NCBI GenBank assembly: GCA_019916065.1 | Contig: CM034238.1 | Coordinates: 33,427,176 to 33,491,175, forward strand | Direction of reading: 5' to 3' | Origin: Vitellaria paradoxa | Taxonomy: Eukaryota; Streptophyta; Magnoliopsida; Ericales; Sapotaceae | DNA: 64,000 nt | Shown here: piece after piece, positions 23,401 to 36,295 of the stretch | Layout of the letters: every line of letters begins with the position of its first letter | Numbering within the stretch: the first letter of the stretch is position 1 | Position numbers and translations under genes: made by a program | Notes under the pieces: generated by a model | The model's input: the letters and a program-made list of their open reading frames with translations, nothing else | The model's database searches: none | What the model was told of the DNA's origin: nothing

Positions 23401-24341
23401 CAAATATATCTTTGATGGCATGTTTATTCTACTGTCCAACAATGACTTGGGGCATTGAAATTCAAATATGCGCGTGCGCGTGACAGCTCCATTGATTTTG
23501 AAATTTTGAAATGTAAATTTTAAAATAATGTTAAATAATTAAAAATAAAAAAGTAAATTTTTTTAAAATTAGAAGTGTAAAAATTTATTTTAAAATAACG
23601 ATTAAATATTTGTATAAAAGTGACATGTGATAAATTTTAGTTGAGAATCTTAAAAACTTTTAGAATTTTATGGAACTTTTTGGCATAAATATTAGTCTAA
23701 TTTCTTAAAAAATTTGTCAAAAAATCTTCCAATAAATTTTGACAGATTTTTTAAAAAGTTTAACTTTTTTGGAGTTTGAAAAATGTGAAAACTTTTAAAA
23801 TCTTTTTAGAATTTTGAGTTTTTTTAAACTTCAAACACCCTTTTACACGTCAAATTATATTTTTGTGTATTTTCAAATTTTTATCTTTTTACTTGCTATT
23901 TTAATTTTAATGCATTTAATACTTAAATTTTAAGTATATATACTTTTACACTCTTTAAATTTGCTAAAAATTTGAAATTTGGTATCTTTTTTAGCAGTTA
24001 AATTTGCTCGATAGCCGAGATTATTTTTATTTTTCTTTTCATTTTAGTTATTTTTTCTATCATTACTTTAATATCTTTTAATTAGTATTTTTTTTACAGA
24101 TTATTTTTACAGTTTTTCATATTTAATTTATAAATTTAAATTTAAGATATTTGCACATTAAATTATATTTCTCTATATATATATATACCTTCCTCCAACT
24201 TTTTTCTTTTTTCTGTTTTTTTATTTTTAACATTACACTTGTCTCTTCTCGTAATTTTATAATACTAATAAAAAAATATTTAAACCATCTATCTCAATTG
24301 AAAATTATAAAATTGGTAATTTTATTTCTCTTATATATTTA

Positions 24342-24374
24342 CTAGTAAATAACTCGTGCCTGTGGTACTCCTCA
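24342..24374 (-). repeat. Helitron-like 3' terminus, copy A
   Basis: The minus strand reads GAGGAGTACCACAGGCACG, then AGTTATTTACTAG, followed by T. The GTACC/GGCAC arms form a short stem with one mismatch, about 10 nt before the terminal CTAG, with T as the flanking base. Confidence 0.55.
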
Positions 24375-24867
24375 ACTAAAATTAAATATGCACGCATTTG
24401 AAATTGAAATATATTAACAAATTTTCTCTTTTTAAAAATCGAAAAAATGCATTTTCAAAAATCTAGAATTTTTGTATTTGTTAATGCAACAATTCAAATA
24501 TGATTATTAAGTTCAACTCAACAGTCTATCAGAATATAAAGTGATCCAAAAACTGAGCGAGAGTTTAAGGGAAAGTTTTGGTTTATAAAAGATCTCAACC
24601 ATTCGTTGAAAAATAAAACTCAATCTCAGTTTTTTAATTTTAGTTTGTAAGAGGAGATATTTTTAAAATGTGTTGTGTTTTATTATATAAATATATAAGA
24701 GAAATAAAATTACCAATTTTATAATTTTCAATTAAGATAAATGGTCTAAATTTTTTTTTATAAGTTTTATAAAATTACAACAAGATAAAAGTGTAATGTT
24801 TACAAAAAAAAAAAAAAGAAAGAAAGAAAATTGGCGGAAGGTATATATATTGAGCAATATAATTTAA

Positions 24868-24900
24868 CTAGCAAATAACCCGTGCCTATAACACTCCTCA
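24868..24900 (-). repeat. Helitron-like 3' terminus, copy B
   Basis: The minus strand reads GAGGAGTGTTATAGGCACGG, then GTTATTTG and CTAG, followed by T. It interrupts a copy of the neighbouring segment between AATATAATTTAA and its usual continuation TGTGC, which fits insertion between A and T. Confidence 0.55.
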
Positions 24901-27530
24901 ACTAAAATTAAATATGCACATATTTGAAATTAAAATATAGTAGCACATTTTCTCTTTTCAAAAATCGAAAAAAAATTCATTTTTCGAAAATTTAAAATTT
25001 TCGTATTTTTCGATGCAACTCTTTAGATATCATCATTAAATTCAACTCAATAGTATATCAGAATATGAAGTGATCCAAAGATTAGGCGAGAGTTTGAGGA
25101 GAAGTTTTAGTTAGTAAAAGATCTCAACCATCCGTTGAAAAATAAAACTCAACCTTAGCTTTTGAATTTTAGTTTGTGAGAATGACATTTTTGAAATGTA
25201 TTTGTGTTTCATTATATCTATAAAACAAAATAAATCCTTTAATATGATATTTATCCTACGCGGCTAAGAATGGTGTGGGGGTGCTGAGCGATGGCTTAAA
25301 GGCCTAGGGGGATTGAAATTCATGTGTGTGTGTATGGTTGGGGTTATAGTGATTTTGAAATTTTGAAATGTAAATTTTGAAATAATGTTAAAAAAATTCA
25401 AAATTAAGAAAAGTAAGTTTTTTGAACTTTGAAGTGCAAAAAATTATTTTGAAACGATGGTTAAATGTTCGTGTAAAAGTAACGTAGTAGAATTTTAGTT
25501 GAGAATTTTGAAAACTTTTAAAATCTTATGAACATTTTTGGTACAAATATTAATCTAACTTTTAAAAATTTTACCAAAATTTATTGGAACGAATTTTGAT
25601 AAATTTTTTAAAAAGTTATAACTTTTTTGGAGTTTGAAAAAGTAGAAACTTTTAAAAGTTTTTTGGAAGTTTTGAAGTTTTTTTAGCTTCAACCACCTTT
25701 TTACATGCCAAATTATATTTTTGTGCATTTTTAAATTTTTTTTACTTACAATTTCAATTTTAATTTGCTTAATACTTAAATTTTAAATACATACGGTTTT
25801 ACACTCTTTAAATTTGCTAAAAATTTTGAATTAGGGATATTTTCAACTATTGAGTTTGCTCGATGGCTGGAATTATTTTTATTTTTCTTTCCACCTTAGT
25901 TATCTTTTTTGTCATTACCTTAGTGCCTTTTAATTGGTGATTTTTATTTTGAAATTGAAATATATTAGCATATTTTCTCTTTTCAAAAACTAAAAAAAAA
26001 TCCACTTTTCAAAAATCTAAAATTTTTTTATTTCTCAAGGTAACACTTTAAATATCATCATTAAGTTTAACTTAATAATCTATTAGAATATGAAATAATC
26101 TAAAAATTGGGCAAGAATTTGAGAGAAATTTTAGTTTATAAAAGATCTCAACTATTCGTTGAAGAAAATAAAACTTAATCTCAGTTTTTGAATTTTAATT
26201 TATAGGAGAGACATTTTTAAAATGTGTTATGTTTTATTATACAAATATACAAGAGAAATAAAATTTCCGATTTTATAATTTTCAATTAAGATAGATGGTT
26301 TAAATATTTTTTATTAGTTTTATAAAATTACGAGAGGAGATAAGTGTACTGTTAAAAATAAAAAGAAAAATGAAAAAAATCAAAGGAAAGTATATATATA
26401 TATATACACACAGAAATATAATTTAATGTGCAAATATCTTAAATTTAAATTTATGTATTAAAGATGAAAATTTATAAAAATAACCTGTAAAAATAAAAAT
26501 TACTAATTAAAAAATACTAAGGTAATAACAGAAAAGACAACTATAGTGGAAAGAAAAATAAAAATAATCCCAGCCATCGAGCAAATTCAACAATTAAAAA
26601 TATCCCAAATTCAAAATTTTTAACAGATTCAAAGAGTGTAAAATCGTATGTATTTAAAATTTAAGTGTTAAACACATTGTTAAAAAAACTTTGAAAATGC
26701 ACAAAAATATAATTTGGCATGTAAAAGAGTATTTAAAGCTAAAAAAAACTCTAAATATTCCAAAAAACTTTAAAAGTTTCTACCTTTTTCAAACCCCAAG
26801 AAAGTTATAACTTTTCAAAAAATATGTCAAATTCGTTCCAACAATTTTTGGTAGATTTTTTAAAAAAATAGACTAATATTTGTATCAAAAAGTTTCATAA
26901 AACCCCAAAAATTTTCAAAATTCTAAACTAAAATGTTACCACATCACTTTTATACAAACATCAACCATCATTTCAAAATAATTTTGTACACTTTAAAGTT
27001 CACAAAAACTTACTTTTCTTAATTTTGAATTTTGTTTAACTTCATTTCAAAATTTCAAAATCACTACAACCCCACCCACACAAACACCCCCCACACAAAC
27101 ACCCCCTTGAATTTCAATCCCCCGAGGCCTTCAAGCCATCGCTCAACGTCCCCAAAACCATTCTTAGTCACATGGGATAAACATTACATCAAATGATGTA
27201 TTTTATTATATAAATATAATAAAACACAAATATATTTCAAAAATATCCTTCTCACAAACTAAAATTCAAAAGTTGAGATTAAGTTTTATTCTTCAATGAA
27301 TAGTTGAGATCTTTTACAAACCAAAACTTTTCCTCAAACTCTTGCCTAATCTTTGGATTACTTCATATTCTGATATACTATTGAGTTGAATTTAATAATG
27401 ATATCCGAAGAGTTGCATCGAAAAATATAAAAATTTTAGATTTTTGAAAAATGGAATTTTTTCGATTTTTGAAAAGAGAATATGTGCTAATATATTTCAA
27501 TTTCGAATGCATGCATATTAAATTTTAGAG

Positions 27531-27560
27531 GAGGAGTGCCGTAGGCACGGGTTGTTCAGT
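27531..27560 (+). repeat. Helitron-like 3' terminus, copy C
   Basis: The plus strand has GTGCC-GTA-GGCAC, a perfect 5-bp stem at 27536-27548, then GGGTTGTTCAGTAG. The final CTAG is degraded to GTAG. It is in the opposite orientation to copies A and B. Confidence 0.55.
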
Positions 27561-27561
27561 A

Positions 27562-28695
27562 GTACTCTTAAATCTATTAAAAGTTATTTCTGAACTAAGA
27601 GATCGTAATCATAAAAGAGTAGGCCAACTTTATTCCAAAGTAATTGTTAGGCATTGTTAAAACTATTTAAGGATAAATTTGAGTTTGCGCATAACGTTCT
27701 CCTAGAATAAACAATTGGAAATGACTAGTAAGAATAACAAAAGATTTTTATGAGTACAAGAAAATAAAAAAGATGCATTTAAACATCAAGTTCATGTTTT
27801 TTGAAAAGTAATCAAGTAGCTTAAATATAGTTACAATTTAAATTTTCTAGTAAATAGTATATTTGAGATTTTAGGTACTATAAATAAAATAGAAAATAAG
27901 ATAAATAATATAAATCTACTAGTAAGCACAAAATTTTGTTGGAACTAGTAGTAAACAAAAGACTATTGAAGTGAGACTACTCTTCAAATAAATGAAGATG
28001 ATAAGATCTTAATCTTGTACAAGATAATAAAAGGGAGTTTGATGAAATTTTAAGAGTAATAGAAACTACTAAAAAATTATAAATATTTTCAAGCTAATAA
28101 AAATATTAGAATATTGAAAATCTAGACATAAGGATGAAAATGATATAAACAAAATGGATAAATTGCTAAATCAAATGTAATCTCTCTATAATCAACAAAA
28201 ATTTATTCAAAAACCATGAATATGTTCACTTTAGGTTCAGATTCTTAAAATTCAGATAAAGAACATTACATAACAAGTATAGTGGAAGATATTGATTCTA
28301 AATAAGAAGAACTAGAAAATAATAATTCTAAATTTGAAATTGAAACAATAATTAATCCAGAATTAGAAGAAAAACCAGTAAGAAAGCTAAACAAAACTCT
28401 AAAACAAGATAAAAAATTAGGAAAGAGAAAAGTGAGAAAATTAGATGACCTAGATGATGATCTAGAAACTAAACTAGTTTTTGAAAAAAAAAATGGGGGG
28501 TAACTGACATTAACACCTCATAAACATTTCAAATTATAATACTTGCACCCCTGTAGCCTTAAAGTTTTCAAAAATCACATAATAACTCCTAGGGACCTCA
28601 CAAGTAATTATAGAAAAGTCTTATAAGTTTCTACTAATTAAAGAACATACATTCATGAAATAGAAAGATTACAATCATACCCTCAAAATCGTCTG
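27562..28695 (+). pseudogene. Degraded retroelement coding remnant, family unclear
   Basis: The plus strand gives a broken Lys/Glu-rich, coiled-coil-like reading between about 28150 and 28500, e.g. NPELEEKPVRKLNKTLKQDK. Stops are frequent and no knuckle, protease or polymerase motif is visible. A tRNA-Met-like primer site lies just to the right but on the opposite strand, so the two may not belong together. The region is otherwise AT-rich with no host gene. Confidence 0.3.
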
Positions 28696-28696
28696 G

Positions 28697-29060
28697 GCTC
28701 TAATACCACTTGTTGAAATACTTTAAAAAATTAACAACTCTCACTAATTATTGTTAAAACACTCAGTAGTTTACTCCCAAAAAACTTAAACATTCAAACT
28801 TTTATTATTAAATACGACATTACATAAGAAATATTATAGATAGAAGACTAGAGAGAAAGAGGAGAGAGCACTCTGATTTTTTCGATGCCCTCCTGTTATA
28901 ACAAGACTCCCTTGTATAGCCACAGCCCAGACTTCAAATCCCTGATTTCAAATTCATCACAACAAACAATAAGGAAAGAAAAATATCAAAAACAAAAAGA
29001 CCAACACCATAATTAAAATAATACAATTATTAGGGAATCTCTTTTGGTTAAAGCATATTC
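28697..29060 (-). mobile_element. Possible LTR with adjoining primer site
   Basis: The plus-strand GGGCTCTAATACCACTTG at about 28696-28713 is the reverse complement of a tRNA-Met-type site (TGGTATTAGAGCCC). To its right TGTTGAAATAC could begin an LTR read on the minus strand. A matching second LTR is not seen in the window, so this is a remnant at best. Confidence 0.35.
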
Positions 29061-29560
29061 ATTTATATGGTTTTCACTTGGGCTTTGTCATGTGTTGGAT
29101 AAAGGTACAGTCGTTCATAACCCACTTCAACAAAAGTTTATTTTTTTTCTTTTGGCAGCATTCTTGGTTTAGCCCATCGCACTCCTGTGATGGTTTGGCT
29201 TTTGTTAGCTTTCCATCATATCCTCTATGTTATGCCAAGTTTCTTAATTTATATTTTCCCAATAGTCTTGCTCTGCTTGAGCTTCTTCAGTTGAGACATC
29301 GGCTTCTAATTCCATTTCTTCTTCAAATTTTTCATATTGATCATCGAGACAAATTATTACCTCTGATGATGCATTAATTTTTATATGACTAATTTTGTTT
29401 AAAAAGTCGAATACTTTCTTTTTTATTTTCAGTAGCTCGGAATATTAACAAGACAGAATAAACAAATAATCTCTTGCCATTTGTCACCATAAGTTTTTCT
29501 GGCATATTTTGTAGAATTATAGCCTGGTACACTGACTGCCTCGCAAATGTATAGTTAAAA
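29061..29560. other. No supported gene
   Basis: An open frame of 99 codons (29078-29377, plus) is phenylalanine- and leucine-rich with no domain that I recognise. I regard it as chance. Confidence 0.4.
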
Positions 29561-32500
29561 TCAATCCCCAAGGGTATGCGATGTAGTTTTATCTTGTGAA
29601 ACCAGAATCATATCCATAGTGAACTATGAACGAAGTCTAAGGTTTCGAGATTCATCTAAACTATTGTTCTCGTTTTAAAGCAATAAAATAAAAATGAGTT
29701 TTTGTTTTGAAAAGATTAGTTTTAATTACTAACTACTTAACAAGAAATTAAAATTGTAGGTAATTAAGTTAAACTAGAAAATAGGCAACTAAATTAACTC
29801 TAAGCTAACTAGGAAAGCTTGTAAAATTCAAAGTAAATTAAACTAGAATAAACAATGCAACTAAGGAAACTAAGATTTTAAGCAATATAAGGAAATAACT
29901 TGATCCAACTGACAAATTCGGGTGAATACCTTATTTTTTTGTTAGATGTAAATTTTTATCTCAAAATTTACAACTCACATTTATGAAAAGAAACTAAAAA
30001 GATTTCATCGTGAAAACATTTGTTCCAAAGCACAATTTTAAAACCACATTGAGGATAAATAGAATCGAAAAGATATCATCTTAAAAACATTTTTTAGTCC
30101 AGATTTCTTTTCTTTGATTTCAAAATAAAGGCATAATCAAGTAATGTCATTAGGGATTTCAACGAAATATGATCGATATTACAAATTTTTGAATATTTTG
30201 AAAACCAAAAGAAGAAAACAACCAGAAAATAAATCTAGATTCGTTTCTTATATTTTCGAAGTGTTTAGAGAGTTCTAATCATATCTATTTATTAGTGATT
30301 TCAAGAAAATATAATCATCTACATACGTTTTCGAAGGTTTTGAAAATACTAGAAAACAAAACTAGGAAAACAAGAACCCTAATATACTAGTTTTACATTG
30401 CAAGCTCGATTCCATTCACATCTAACATTCAAAGAAGGATTCATCAATCATTGATGGGTTGAATCAAGTATGGATCTACGCTAGCATATTAAAGAAATAA
30501 GCAAAATAGAAAATAAAGGAGAAAGTAAAATAAGCAAACTCCATTAAAGAAAAATTTGCACTTATATTAAATAAACTACTTCGTATTCAAAGATTGAATC
30601 CAAATTTTTATTGCAAACTCATTGAAAACTCTCTAAAACTAAAGGAAAAACTCTCTAAAACCCTAGAATCTATATACAATTGTGCAAACATGTAATACAA
30701 CGTTTGCATTTATAAACAACTAGAGCAAGCCCTAAAATCTGAAACACCAGGGCCATGGTCGGTGGCTAATGGGTTGGTTACAACTTCAAATCTACAGGAT
30801 TATGCTACGACTCCTTACTGTTGGGGAGCCATCAAGACGCTAAGATTGGGTCCTCCTCTTTTGCTTGATTTTGGACCTTATTCAGCTCCTCCAAGTCCCT
30901 TATGATCAGTTAAAGCTCATTTGCTACATCAAAGAACAAATTTCTATAAGGGCTACAAATTTCTATTAAAATGCATGAAATAACACCAAATTCTAGTCAC
31001 TAACAATAGGAATTTGAGCTAAAGATTAAATTTTTCAAGCATAATCACACCCCCAACTTACCTTTTGCTAGTCCCTAGCAATGAAATCAGAAAAACTAAA
31101 AAGAAAACTAAAATCCTATATTCTCTTTTCATTGGAAACATGACTGCACTTTGTTACGTGCAGCAAGCCTTTTAAACCTCTTAGTTCCCCCTAGTGGACG
31201 AGTGAAATCTCGTGAGGGTTTATAATAATTCTACCCACAAAATTCTCAAATTAATTCCTAATTGGTTATTAACCAATCAAAAGTCTCCTAGTTCAGTTTC
31301 AGTAACAAACAATTACACTATACAGAAATCAAATAAACACTTTTTAACATTGATACACTTAATCATTTTCAATTGCCTCAATTCCAATATATCAACTAAT
31401 ATCACCCATGCAAACTAAATGTCAAGTATAATCTAAAACTATGGTTTCGATTCCAAATCTCACCTTAAGTTGTTCACTCAACAAAAGAATTCAGTCCAGA
31501 ATAGGTTTCATTAATGGTTCATACAAGGATGCAAAACAAATTATGTATTGAACCTATTTAAGACATGAATAGAAAGAAATTCAAAATATTTGAGTGTAAC
31601 TTAATAGAAAAATGTATTAATGCCTTTATATAGGTAATTTTACTCAACGTATACACAAATCTCATCAATGTTCTAACAAATGCTCTTCACCAAAAGTCAA
31701 TTAGGTCTTTTACAAGGTTATAACTTGGTTTTGGGGTCTTGGGTTTACAAACAATACTTTATCGTCTTTCCTCTCCCTAACTTATTCTTTTCCCCTTCTT
31801 CACGAACTAAACTTTAGGATCAACACTTGAAGCTTTATTAATTATGACCATGATTTTTTTTTTTTTTTTTCATGGGACTAATAATAATGAATGTCTGAAA
31901 TACACTGTCCAATATATATATATATATATTTTCAAGGGAGAGATGTAGTTTTTGAATGTACAAGTCCCAACAAATTATACATCTCATTCTTCCTTAACCA
32001 TTCTACATTTTCACCTTACTCTCTTATCTACCTTGCTTAAATAGATTGCACCAAAATCCTATGACATGCAAGAGTTAGCTCACCTAGACAACTAAGGTTA
32101 AGTGCTATATCCATTATGGTTAAAAATTTATTTATTATATTTTTTTGGCTTCAAGTTGGCTCTTAAGGCAATATAATAAAAGGAAAGGCATATGCTTCAA
32201 TGATTTCAAAAATGGCCTAACATCATTCTAAAGGCTAGAAGCATCTTTCAAGGACATCAATTTAACCATACATGCTAAACATAATACCTTATGCATGTAA
32301 TACCAAAACAATCTAATGTTTATGAAGCTAAAAAGAAAAAAAAAAAGTGAGATGAAAGAAAAGTAAAAATTTCATGTTATCCCTTATAAGGCTCTAAAGC
32401 TCACTGAATTTAGGGTTCATGAATATTCGCCTATATTTTGACATACTTAGACAATTAATTCTTATGAGCTATATTCCTTAACATACTTTCATATTGAGAA

Positions 32501-33600
32501 TGTCAAATGTCAAGTTCTTCATGTACTTCAAAAAGTTTATTTTCATTCTGAATCTTATCGCTTATTTGAAACTAAAACCAAACCATTTATCTTTCTAGTG
32601 GTTAATACAAACTTCAGATAACTTAAAATCTTGTTACTACATTCATTTTTTACCAGTTAGGTCTCTAAGTTCAAATTTTGCTTTATTTTTGGGAAACAAA
32701 TTTACAGAATATAATCTACTCATCCTACCATGTGCCACCCCTAACTAAAATTTCACATTGTCCCTAATGTGTCACTAAACTACGTAAGTCTATAGTCTAT
32801 ATGGGAGCATGAGAAAAGCATAACAATATTCTGACATAAGAGAAATGAATGACAAATATATAAGGCCACTTTGGTCCACCCCCAACTAAAAGGTCACATA
32901 GGTGAACATAATGCTATGGAGTAGAGTAGATAATACCTAATAAAGACAAAGTACCAAGTTAAAACAGAAAATATATATGCGACAAAAGATGAATAAAATG
33001 TTTCTTTTTCTTCATCATCAAGGTCAGATTCGAGGGTGTCACCCCAAGATAAGGTGTCAAACTCAGCAGGGTCTTTATCCTCTTCATTGGACTCAGGGTC
33101 TGTCTCATAATGCCATAAATCTCATGTGAGTTTGAAGAACTAGAAAGTGCAGTTTGCTAACATCTGAGGACCATTAGCAAAATGCTAGTCAGCCACAAAT
33201 CTAGCTTGATGGCTGCTTTAAATTCATCTTTATGCTCAGTGGGGTCATAAAATAAAGTAATATCAGCAACCATCCCTTCTCATTCTTTATATAGAATTTG
33301 GGACTATTCATATCATCAAATGTGAGTTCATCCAATTCATCAAATTTATCCATGTTAAATTACCTGAACTTGTAAAGAGGATATAACAGCTAATTCACAA
33401 TAAATAACACAAAAAAGAGTGAATATGGTACAAACTATATAGTTGAAAAAATAAAACTAAGAAAACAATACTCAAAAGGAGAATTAAATCCATTATGTAA
33501 CAATACCCAAAGTTTAAACAAAAAGACACCAAGTTGAGAAGTAGCGAAAATATATAATTTACAGCACAAAACTGTCATCAAGTACATGCATGTAAATAAG
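29561..33600 (-). mobile_element. Likely non-coding/LTR debris of a Tat/Athila-type element
   Basis: The stretch CACCCCCAACTTACCTTTTG at 31047-31066, followed by CTAGTCCCTAGCAA, is the sort of sequence seen in the non-coding parts of plant Tat/Athila gypsy elements. The next block on the right (33630-34440) carries a plant-transposon ORF on the minus strand. No coding domains are readable here and no LTR pair could be matched. A T-run lies at about 31854-31870 and an AT dinucleotide run at 31914-31929. Confidence 0.35.
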
Positions 33601-33629
33601 TTAAAAACAAAAACGAAACTTAGAACGGT

Positions 33630-34440
33630 TCCTCCATGTTTCACTACTGCGGAGGAGATAGAAATAGTGCTTTAGGGCCAAAGTGATAGTTAAAATTGCT
33701 TTTGAGCATTCGAGAGTTCTCATTCTCGGTGACTTCGAGATTTTCCACCCGTTCATTTAATTGTGCAATGGCTTTGCCTTGGCTTAGAAACATGTCCATA
33801 AGTTGGCGGTTTGTCACTTTTTCTTCTTTTTCTTTTTCTGACGCTGTCTGGGAACTGCTATGTGTTTCATGCTGTGGACCTGCAATTTTTCATTTTCTAG
33901 TAGGTCCCTGAGGTCTGGCTTTAGTAAATGACAGGTAATTTAAAGGTCCTAGGGTTTCGGCTCTATGTGAAATATTGTCAATGGTAGTTCCTTGCCTATC
34001 AAAGATTTGGGTTAACATTCCACCAAACGAGATACCTCTCTTCCTCCCGGAGTGTTCTATAAAATCATCTAACTCATCTTACAAGAATCTTGGCAGATCA
34101 GTGGAAGCTCTTATTCCTATAGTCTGTAGAGTAATATAGCTCTTTTCCTACCCCAGTTAGAGGTTTTTTTGTGGTAATTACCCCAGTCAAAGGTTATATA
34201 TAACTAAATATGTTACGGCAGCTAAAGATGTGTAAAGGCCAATACTGATCATTGATGTTAAACACCCTCATTTTGTCTACAACTAGCCACTCTATCCCTT
34301 CTTTTAATATTTCTGTGCTTACCTTTTCTACACTCAGATCATCGATTGGCAAGTAGGGATACGTAGGGATACGTAGGGAACTTGGGTCGAGGTAAGTTAA
34401 AAAGTTTAGCGAAAGAGTCGGGTGTGACGACAATGTCTTT
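33630..34440 (-). pseudogene. Putative plant transposon protein fragment (Athila/Tat-associated)
   Basis: The minus-strand reading around 34430-34190 gives LPIDDLSVEKVSTEILKEGI, then EWLVVDKMRVFNINDQYWPL and HIFSCRNI. This pattern belongs to the domain known as putative plant transposon protein, common in Athila/Tat-type retroelement ORFs. Downstream, after stops, a charged coiled-coil-like stretch (KVTNRQLMDMFLSQGKAIAQ, then LNERVENLEVTENENSRMLK) lies at about 33820-33700. Several stops and frame changes make it non-functional. Confidence 0.5.
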
Positions 34441-34846
34441 GCCTCTCACATAACTTATAATTTATATTCATCTCTCTTCCCCTTGCTTCTAGTGGAACTA
34501 TATTGTAACAAAATTCCCTCACCACTTCAGGAGCGCACTAAGGTTGAAAGGCAGCAAAATGTAACCATCCTCTATCACTAAATGTTTGAAACCACCTAAA
34601 ATTATTACCCTAAAAGTATTCTAGTTCCCATTTTCTCACCCTAATAACCGATTTATTTTCCCAAAATCTATTATTGTATTGTAAAAAGTACAATCATAAG
34701 CTTAAATTTGAGAATTATTATGCAAATTACTACATTAGATGAATGGAAATGTAAATTTTATTGCAGTAATGGAAGTTTGTGTGATTTGCAGATATTTGAG
34801 TAGAAAATGACAAAAATTGGACTAGAAGAAGTAAATTCAGTAAAAT

Positions 34847-34868
34847 GGTTCAAACACATGTTTGAACC
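34847..34868. repeat. Perfect 10-bp inverted repeat in U3
   Basis: GGTTCAAACA, a CA spacer, then TGTTTGAACC. It is one of four related motifs in 320 bp. Confidence 0.8.
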
Positions 34869-35143
34869 ATATCAAGTTCGAACATTGGTTCTAACCATAG
34901 AAGCAGTGCAAGGAAAAGAAGAAGAAAAATATTCTAAGGAAAGTCTGTTCAAACACACGTTCAAACCACAGTTGGTTCAAACCAATGTTCTAACAACAAA
35001 ATGCCAGAAACATTTTTAAACTAAAAATTTTCTAAGTATCAGAAAATGATTCGAACACACCAAAAGTTTGTTCGAACATGAGTTCTAACTACAGAAGGGT
35101 TGTAAAGGTTCTAGATGCAAAACTCAGCTAAATCTTAGAAATA

Positions 35144-35165
35144 GGTTCGAACATGCGTTCGAACC
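35144..35165. repeat. Perfect 9-bp inverted repeat in U3
   Basis: GGTTCGAAC, a four-base spacer ATGC, then GTTCGAACC. Together with the motif at 34847 and weaker versions near 34949 and 35050 it forms a spaced series upstream of the TATA-like box. Confidence 0.8.
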
Positions 35166-36055
35166 AACTAACGATACAGAGAATTTTATTTTGTAAATCA
35201 GTTGCAAATTGGAAGGGCAATTTTGTACTTGTGGAATACACTATAAATATATGAAAGAGTTACATGAGAGAAAGGAGGGAGAAATAGACATACATCTTGG
35301 GTAAAGTAGATTTTTCCTTCAAATTCTTGTTTGTATGCAATTTCTACCTTATCTTTTGATGCCATGTATGTTTACTACTTGTGATGAAATAGTATGCAAA
35401 TTAAGTGCTTGATAGAATGTCTCCATGGATGATTTACATAAAAGCCTCTTATGTACATGCTTTTCTAGACTTTGTATGCATGCCAATGTTTGTATAAATA
35501 GTGCTTGTGCTGAGTGTGATTATATGTTAGGCCTTTGTTAGAATACTTACATTCCTAGATCAATTATGCATGCTATGTATATTTGATGCAATGTTTTCTT
35601 AAGTGATCTAGCAATTGGACTTCATTTCTTTAAATTAACCCACCTTATGATGGTTTGCCTAGATGCATATAGGTAGACATGTTCGCTCTCTAAATTAATT
35701 TAATTGCATGATGATTAGATGGTTAGTTTGGTTCCTAACCTCTTTAATTTCATAGATTTTAATTCATTCTCATTAGAATTGATTTTAATTTAATATTTAT
35801 TCATTTTACATTGGGTTTAATTGTTACCTCCTATGTATTTGAAAAATGCCTAGGTAGGTTCTATCTCCAAAATTCAAATCAATTTTCTATAATCTTCATT
35901 GTGTGATATCTACTAATTAAGAGAAAATGAATTGTGAGTAACAATGCCTCTCCTTGTGGATATGACCAGTACTTCATCGTTATAAATTTGAATTGCTACA
36001 TCAAACCACTTTACACCTAGGGCATAAATCCACATTGTGGAGCAAGAAGTAATTT

Positions 36056-36073
36056 TGGCGACGTTATCGGGGA
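36056..36073 (+). promoter_or_regulatory. tRNA-Asp-type primer binding site
   Basis: TGGCGACGTTATCGGGGA differs at three positions from the site typical of Athila/Tat elements (TGGCGCCGTTGCCGGGGA, complementary to tRNA-Asp). It marks the end of the left LTR and gives the element plus-strand orientation. Confidence 0.7.
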
Positions 36074-36295
36074 GAGCAACTGTTTGCACACAATTTGGAG
36101 TTAGGATTGAATAATCTCAAGCAATTAAGAATATTCTTTCCTATTTCTATTCTCTTAGTTATTAGTTTTTCTTTATTTTTTTATTGTAGCATATTACATT
36201 TGCTTGCCATTTAATTAGTTTGTATAGTATTTAGTTTAGTTTGCATATTTAACTTAGTTTTTCTGTTTTCATGTATTTTTTTTTTAATTTTTACA

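Larger units (their letters stand above)
23440..27560. mobile_element. Cluster of Helitron-like copies in both orientations
   Basis: One AT-rich family recurs several times. A roughly 330-bp segment starting ACTAGYAAATAACYCGTGCC occurs at 24341-24680 and 24867-25230, truncated at about 25945-26215, and inverted at 27240-27560. A second, roughly 900-bp segment occurs at 23440-24340 and 25245-25945 and inverted at 26230-27190. The block 24150-24345 is also inverted at 24690-24870. On the strand where the termini face outward, each end shows a short hairpin followed by GGGTTATTT and CTAGT, as in Helitron 3' ends. No Rep/helicase is present, so the copies are non-autonomous. Confidence 0.6.
34680..36052 (+). 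repeat. LTR of a Tat/Athila-like element
   Basis: The end is fixed by the primer site that follows at 36056; the start is set only by a TG dinucleotide, near 34680. It contains several imperfect inverted repeats of the GGTTCGAAC type (34847-35165), a TATA-like ACTATAAATATATG near 35250 and a T-rich R/U5 part. The partner LTR was not found in the window, so the left boundary is uncertain. Confidence 0.5.

Noticed and set aside
27562..28710. Endogenous plant pararetrovirus remnant
   Set aside because: The Lys/Glu-rich reading and tRNA-Met-like site are suggestive, but they are on opposite strands and no movement-protein, protease or polymerase motif is visible.
29078..29377. 99-codon plus-strand frame as a gene
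   Set aside because: Low-complexity F/L-rich reading, no family, surrounded by repeat debris.
34847..35165. CRISPR-like palindromic array
   Set aside because: Plant nuclear DNA; units vary, spacing is irregular and the motifs sit in an LTR.
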